From positions 62,001 to 126,000 of the forward strand of contig NZ_JAUOPC010000004.1 in the NCBI RefSeq assembly GCF_030546805.1: a DNA stretch of 64,000 nt, written 5' to 3'. Made by a program: the position numbers and the translations under genes. The DNA comes from Cyclobacterium sp. 1_MG-2023. GTDB taxonomy: Bacteria; Bacteroidota; Bacteroidia; Cytophagales; Cyclobacteriaceae. The notes beneath the pieces were generated by a model. The model ran no database searches and was not told the DNA's origin. It saw only the letters and a program-made list of their open reading frames with translations. Below are positions 60,923 through 64,000 of the stretch, piece by piece. The first letter of the stretch is position 1, and each line of letters starts with the position of its first letter.

Positions 60923-62320
60923 ATGTCTTCAACGAAATTCGATGTCATTGTTCTGGGCAGTGGTCCAGGTGGATATGTAGCAGCAATAAGAGCTTCTCAA
61001 TTAGGATTAAAAACTGCAGTAGTAGAAGCTGCGGAACTAGGGGGAATTTGTTTGAATTGGGGTTGTATTCCTACCAAAGCTTTGATAAAAAGTGCGCAGG
61101 TATTTGAATACATTAACCATGCTGAAGATTACGGCATCTCCGTAGATAAAGCAAGTGTTAATTTTGAGAATATAATCAAGCGTAGCCGCAACGTAGCTGA
61201 AGGAATGAGCAAAGGCATTCAATTTTTGTTCAAAAAGAACAAGATTGAAAAATTGATGGGCTGGGGGAAAATTCAGCCCGGCAAAAAAGTGGAAGTGGAA
61301 GACAAAGACGGCAATAAAACAGTCTATAGTGCTGACAATATCATTATTGCTACCGGTGGAAGGTCAAAGGAGTTGCCTGCCTTGAAAATTGATAATGAAA
61401 AAATCGTAGGCTATCGCAAAGCCATGACTTTAGATAAACTGCCCAAGAAAATGGTGGTGGTAGGTTCTGGGGCCATTGGTGTTGAATTTGCCTATGTATA
61501 TAGTTCTATAGGAGTGGATGTGACCATCGTTGAGTTCTTGGATCGTATCGTTCCAAATGAAGATGAGGAAGTGTCCAAGACACTGGAAAAAATTTACAAG
61601 AAGAAAGGTATTAAGGTGATGACCAGTGCTGAGGTAACCAATGTGGATACCAAAGGAGAAGGCTGCAAAGTGACTGTTAAGACCAAAAGTGGTGAAGAAA
61701 ACATTGATTGTGATGTAGTACTATCAGCTGTTGGAGTGGTTTCCAATGTTGAAAATTGTGGGCTTGAAGATGTTGGAATTCTAGTGGATAGAGGCAAGAT
61801 AAAAGTTGATGAGTTTTACAAGACCAATATGCCGGGTTATTATGCCATTGGTGATGTGGTTCCGGGACCGGCCTTGGCACATGTTGCCTCTGCAGAGGGA
61901 ATAATTTGTGTTGAAAACATAGCAGGACAAAACCCCGAACCCCTTGACTACAATAACATTCCGGGTTGTACTTATTGTTTGCCTGAAATTTCTTCAGTGG
62001 GTTATACAGAAGCCAAGGCAAAGGAAGCCGGATATGACATTAAAGTTGGTAAATTTCCATTTACCGCTTCCGGAAAAGCCTCTGCTGCCGGTGCCAAAGA
62101 TGGTTTTGTGAAATTGATTTTTGATGCCAAATATGGAGAGCTTTTAGGAGCACATATGATTGGTTACAACGTTACCGAAATGATTGCTGAAATTGTAGCC
62201 ATCAGAAAACTGGAAACAACTGGACATGAAATTATTAAGACTGTTCATCCACATCCAACCATGTCCGAAGCGGTAATGGAAGCAGCAGCTGCTGCTTATG
62301 ATGAGGTAATCCATCTTTAA
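60923..62320 (+). CDS. lpdA: Dihydrolipoyl dehydrogenase
   Basis: 465 residues; E3 subunit of 2-oxoacid dehydrogenase complexes. FAD motif G-S-G-P-G-G at residues 12-17, redox-active disulfide C-L-N-W-G-C about residues 43-48, NAD motif V-V-G-S-G-A-I-G-V-E-F about 177-187, and the C-terminal active-site His-Glu in H-P-H-P-T-M-S-E. The W inside the disulfide loop (C-L-N-W-G-C rather than C-L-N-V-G-C) is a common variant. Monocistronic with its own promoter. Confidence 0.95.
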   Translation: MSSTKFDVIVLGSGPGGYVAAIRASQLGLKTAVVEAAELGGICLNWGCIPTKALIKSAQVFEYINHAEDYGISVDKASVNFENIIKRSRNVAEGMSKGIQFLFKKNKIEKLMGWGKIQPGKKVEVEDKDGNKTVYSADNIIIATGGRSKELPALKIDNEKIVGYRKAMTLDKLPKKMVVVGSGAIGVEFAYVYSSIGVDVTIVEFLDRIVPNEDEEVSKTLEKIYKKKGIKVMTSAEVTNVDTKGEGCKVTVKTKSGEENIDCDVVLSAVGVVSNVENCGLEDVGILVDRGKIKVDEFYKTNMPGYYAIGDVVPGPALAHVASAEGIICVENIAGQNPEPLDYNNIPGCTYCLPEISSVGYTEAKAKEAGYDIKVGKFPFTASGKASAAGAKDGFVKLIFDAKYGELLGAHMIGYNVTEMIAEIVAIRKLETTGHEIIKTVHPHPTMSEAVMEAAAAAYDEVIHL

Positions 62321-62373
62321 GGTCTGGGAATAAGTTCAAAATTTATAATTGTCATTATTGACCAATATCCTTT

Positions 62374-62907
62374 TTGGAAGAAGAAGCATTAATAAAAGGG
62401 CTAAGGGCCAGAAACAAACAAAGCCAGGAGTATTTGTATGAAAAATACTCTGCAGCTTTGTTTGGTGTAATCTCCCGGATAATTTTTGATCGGGACATCG
62501 CCGAAGAGGTTTTTCATGATGCTTTTGTGAAAATCGTCACCAAAATTGACAATTATGATGCGTCTAAAGGACGATTATACACCTGGATGGCAAATATTTG
62601 CCGAAATTCGGCGATAGATAAAACTCGCTCGAAAGAATTTTCTAAAAAGAGTAAGACCAATACCATAGACGCTTACGTATATGGAATGGAAAGCAACGCA
62701 GATACAGCAGCAGCTGTTGATGGAATTGGTGTTAAAGAGTTGATGAATGACTTGAATGAGGAACAACGGTTCGTAATGGAGTGTATTTACTTTAAAGGAT
62801 ACACACATACCGAAGTGGCAGAGAAATACGCTTTGCCATTGGGCACCGTAAAGTCCAGAATCCGGTCTGCCATAAAAGTGTTGAAAAAGAAAGCTGATAA
62901 AATCTAG
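62374..62907 (+). CDS. ECF-family RNA polymerase sigma factor
   Basis: 177 residues, with regions 2 (Y-E-K-Y-S-A-A-L-F-G-V, D-R-D-I-A-E-E-V-F-H-D-A-F, and T-W-M-A-N-I-C-R-N) and 4 (Y-F-K-G-Y-T-H-T-E-V-A-E-K-Y-A-L-P-L-G-T-V-K-S-R-I). The start is TTG at 62374; the helix 1 residues begin directly after it and no ATG is closer. Its stop overlaps the GTG start of the anti-sigma gene by one base, so the pair is translationally coupled. Confidence 0.92.
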   Translation: MEEEALIKGLRARNKQSQEYLYEKYSAALFGVISRIIFDRDIAEEVFHDAFVKIVTKIDNYDASKGRLYTWMANICRNSAIDKTRSKEFSKKSKTNTIDAYVYGMESNADTAAAVDGIGVKELMNDLNEEQRFVMECIYFKGYTHTEVAEKYALPLGTVKSRIRSAIKVLKKKADKI

Positions 62908-63749
62908 TGGATATCCAAGCCTACATATCGTCCGGTAAATTGGAACTCTTTGTTTTGGGAGATCTCAATGAGACAGAGCAACAAGAGGTCTTGGCTATGG
63001 CAAAGAAGTATCCAGAAATTAATCAGGAAATTCTTGCCATTGAAGATGCCATGCTTGCTATTGATCAAGCATCAGCTGTCAGCCCTTCACCTAAGTTGAA
63101 GGATAAAATATTCGACACCCTTGAATCAGAGGATAAAGCTCCTATTCCCCTTAGCTCAGAGGAAGCCAAAGCATCTTCTGAAAAAGCGAGTAATATTAAA
63201 GCTGTGTCGACCTCCAATCCATGGAAAACTTTTGCTGTTGCTGCTTCAGTAGTTGCAGTGATTTCTGTCAGTACAGCGATATATTATGCCAATCAGTATT
63301 TTGCTGTGGAGCAGAGGTTTGCCATTGCCTTGCAACAAAATGCGGTATTAGCTGAAGAAATGCAGACCAATCAGGTCCAATTAAAAGAGCTGAACAGTGG
63401 GATGGAGAAGTTTATTTCCGGGGATTTTGAAAAAATCCTGATGAAAGGCGAGGACTTTCCCATGCAAAAGGATGCCGCAGTTGATGTTTTCTGGGACAAA
63501 GATAGCAAAGAGGTTTTACTTTCAGTAAATCAGCTGGCATCTCTCGACCCCACTAATGACTATCAGCTTTGGGCCATTGGGGAAGAGGGCCCTATAGGGA
63601 TTGGCTTGGTGGATCCGGGGAAAAAGTTTGATTTACAAATAATGGATATTGCTTCAGATGCTCAGGCTTTTGCCATCACTATTGAACCAAAAGGTGGTAG
63701 CGAGAGCCCAACTCTTGAAAAGTTGGTTGTTTTAGGAGAGGTTTCTTAA
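62907..63749 (+). CDS. Anti-sigma factor, RskA type
   Basis: 280 residues starting with GTG, which shares its G with the stop codon of the sigma gene. The cytoplasmic sigma-binding part (about 1-100) lacks a zinc-binding HxxxCxxC. A transmembrane helix follows at about 108-128 (W-K-T-F-A-V-A-A-S-V-V-A-V-I), then a short coiled segment, and a RskA C-terminal domain (D-V-F-W-D-K, Y-Q-L-W-A-I-G, and A-F-A-I-T-I-E-P-K-G-G). It holds the sigma factor at the membrane until a signal causes release or proteolysis. Confidence 0.9.
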   Translation: MDIQAYISSGKLELFVLGDLNETEQQEVLAMAKKYPEINQEILAIEDAMLAIDQASAVSPSPKLKDKIFDTLESEDKAPIPLSSEEAKASSEKASNIKAVSTSNPWKTFAVAASVVAVISVSTAIYYANQYFAVEQRFAIALQQNAVLAEEMQTNQVQLKELNSGMEKFISGDFEKILMKGEDFPMQKDAAVDVFWDKDSKEVLLSVNQLASLDPTNDYQLWAIGEEGPIGIGLVDPGKKFDLQIMDIASDAQAFAITIEPKGGSESPTLEKLVVLGEVS

Positions 63750-63774
63750 CAGACAGGCGCAAAAAAATAAACCG

Positions 63775-63803
63775 AACCCCGTCATGGAATTGACGGGGTT
63801 TTT
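63775..63803 (+). terminator. Intrinsic terminator of the sigma/anti-sigma operon
   Basis: Perfect 10-bp stem AACCCCGTCA / TGACGGGGTT with a 6-base loop, followed by T5. Confidence 0.92.
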
Positions 63804-63881
63804 GTTTTAAATTGTGGCTTAACTTTTGAAGAGGAGTTAGGATTCTAATTGGTCAATAGGAATTAGAAATTCCCCGAATTT

Positions 63882-63908
63882 CAAACCAACTTTTTGTCAG
63901 TTGGTTTG
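63882..63908. other. Inverted repeat before the next gene
   Basis: CAAACCAACT and AGTTGGTTTG, a perfect 10-bp inverted repeat with a 7-base spacer, about 65-70 bases before the candidate starts at 63972 and 63979. It could be an operator or a leader hairpin. Confidence 0.4.
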
Positions 63909-63978
63909 ATGCTTATGTTGTTATTATTTTCAGTGCTCTTGATAGTATCTAGGAAACCCATTTAAAAATTAATGAACT

Positions 63979-64000
63979 ATGGAACTGACACTTTCCACCC
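63979..64000 (+). CDS. Possible start of a gene running off the right edge
   Basis: ATG at 63979 (M-E-L-T-L-S-T) or at 63972 in another frame; only about seven codons are visible, so nothing can be said about the product. Confidence 0.25.

Overview
The window reads as chromosome of a low-GC marine-type Bacteroidota, most likely order Cytophagales, family Cyclobacteriaceae (Cyclobacterium/Algoriphagus-like; the genus is inference). The signs are a type IX secretion (T9SS) C-terminal sorting domain, a TonB-dependent receptor paired with a DUF4249 lipoprotein, a lipoprotein sulfatase, a LytTR response regulator, Bacteroidota-type -7 elements (TAnnTTTG) and weak Shine-Dalgarno sequences. No tRNA, rRNA or CRISPR array was seen.

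Layout. 1-7.3 kb: the 3' end of a surface protein and its lipoprotein partner; an IS4-family insertion (1294-2686) with perfect 19-bp ends and a 10-bp target duplication, sitting inside a small dispersed repeat; a GH28-like beta-helix enzyme, an amidohydrolase, a TVP38 membrane protein and a pentapeptide-repeat protein. 7.6-13.6 kb: a complete RND efflux operon (adaptor, pump, TolC-like channel). 14.4-16.9 kb: myo-inositol oxygenase with a sodium/solute symporter. 17.2-20.5 kb: menaquinone genes menD, isochorismate synthase and a hotdog thioesterase. 20.5-27.2 kb: housekeeping genes, including a C4 zinc-ribbon protein, a Nif3-like protein, lpxK, a porin and miaE. 27.4-35.3 kb: an ABC permease, a GMC oxidoreductase, a sulfatase, a TolB/TPR/AraC regulator and a Vat-like acetyltransferase. 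35.9-45.7 kb: TonB receptor plus DUF4249, a LytTR response regulator, and a 1500-residue T9SS protein with near-identical 612-bp internal repeats.

45.8-52.5 kb is the most unusual part. Two large paralogous proteins of unrecognised family flank a TPR histidine kinase. On each side of the kinase gene lies a short transcription unit with the same plan: promoter, about 150-nt leader with two long stems, an ORF of about 50 codons and an intrinsic terminator. Direct repeats with an exact 21-bp period, the spacing used by LytTR-type regulators, occur at three places here and again in front of the T9SS gene next to the LytTR regulator. Three of the four arrays share the core TTCGTRAA. I propose a two-component regulon not described here before; the regulator-site link is inference.

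52.8-64 kb: a ribose/nucleoside salvage cluster (ribokinase, nucleoside hydrolase, sugar transporter), a Cys-rich copper-binding four-helix protein, a class A beta-lactamase-like gene in an operon with an AbgT transporter, a sulfurtransferase, fabG, lpdA, and an ECF sigma/anti-sigma pair.
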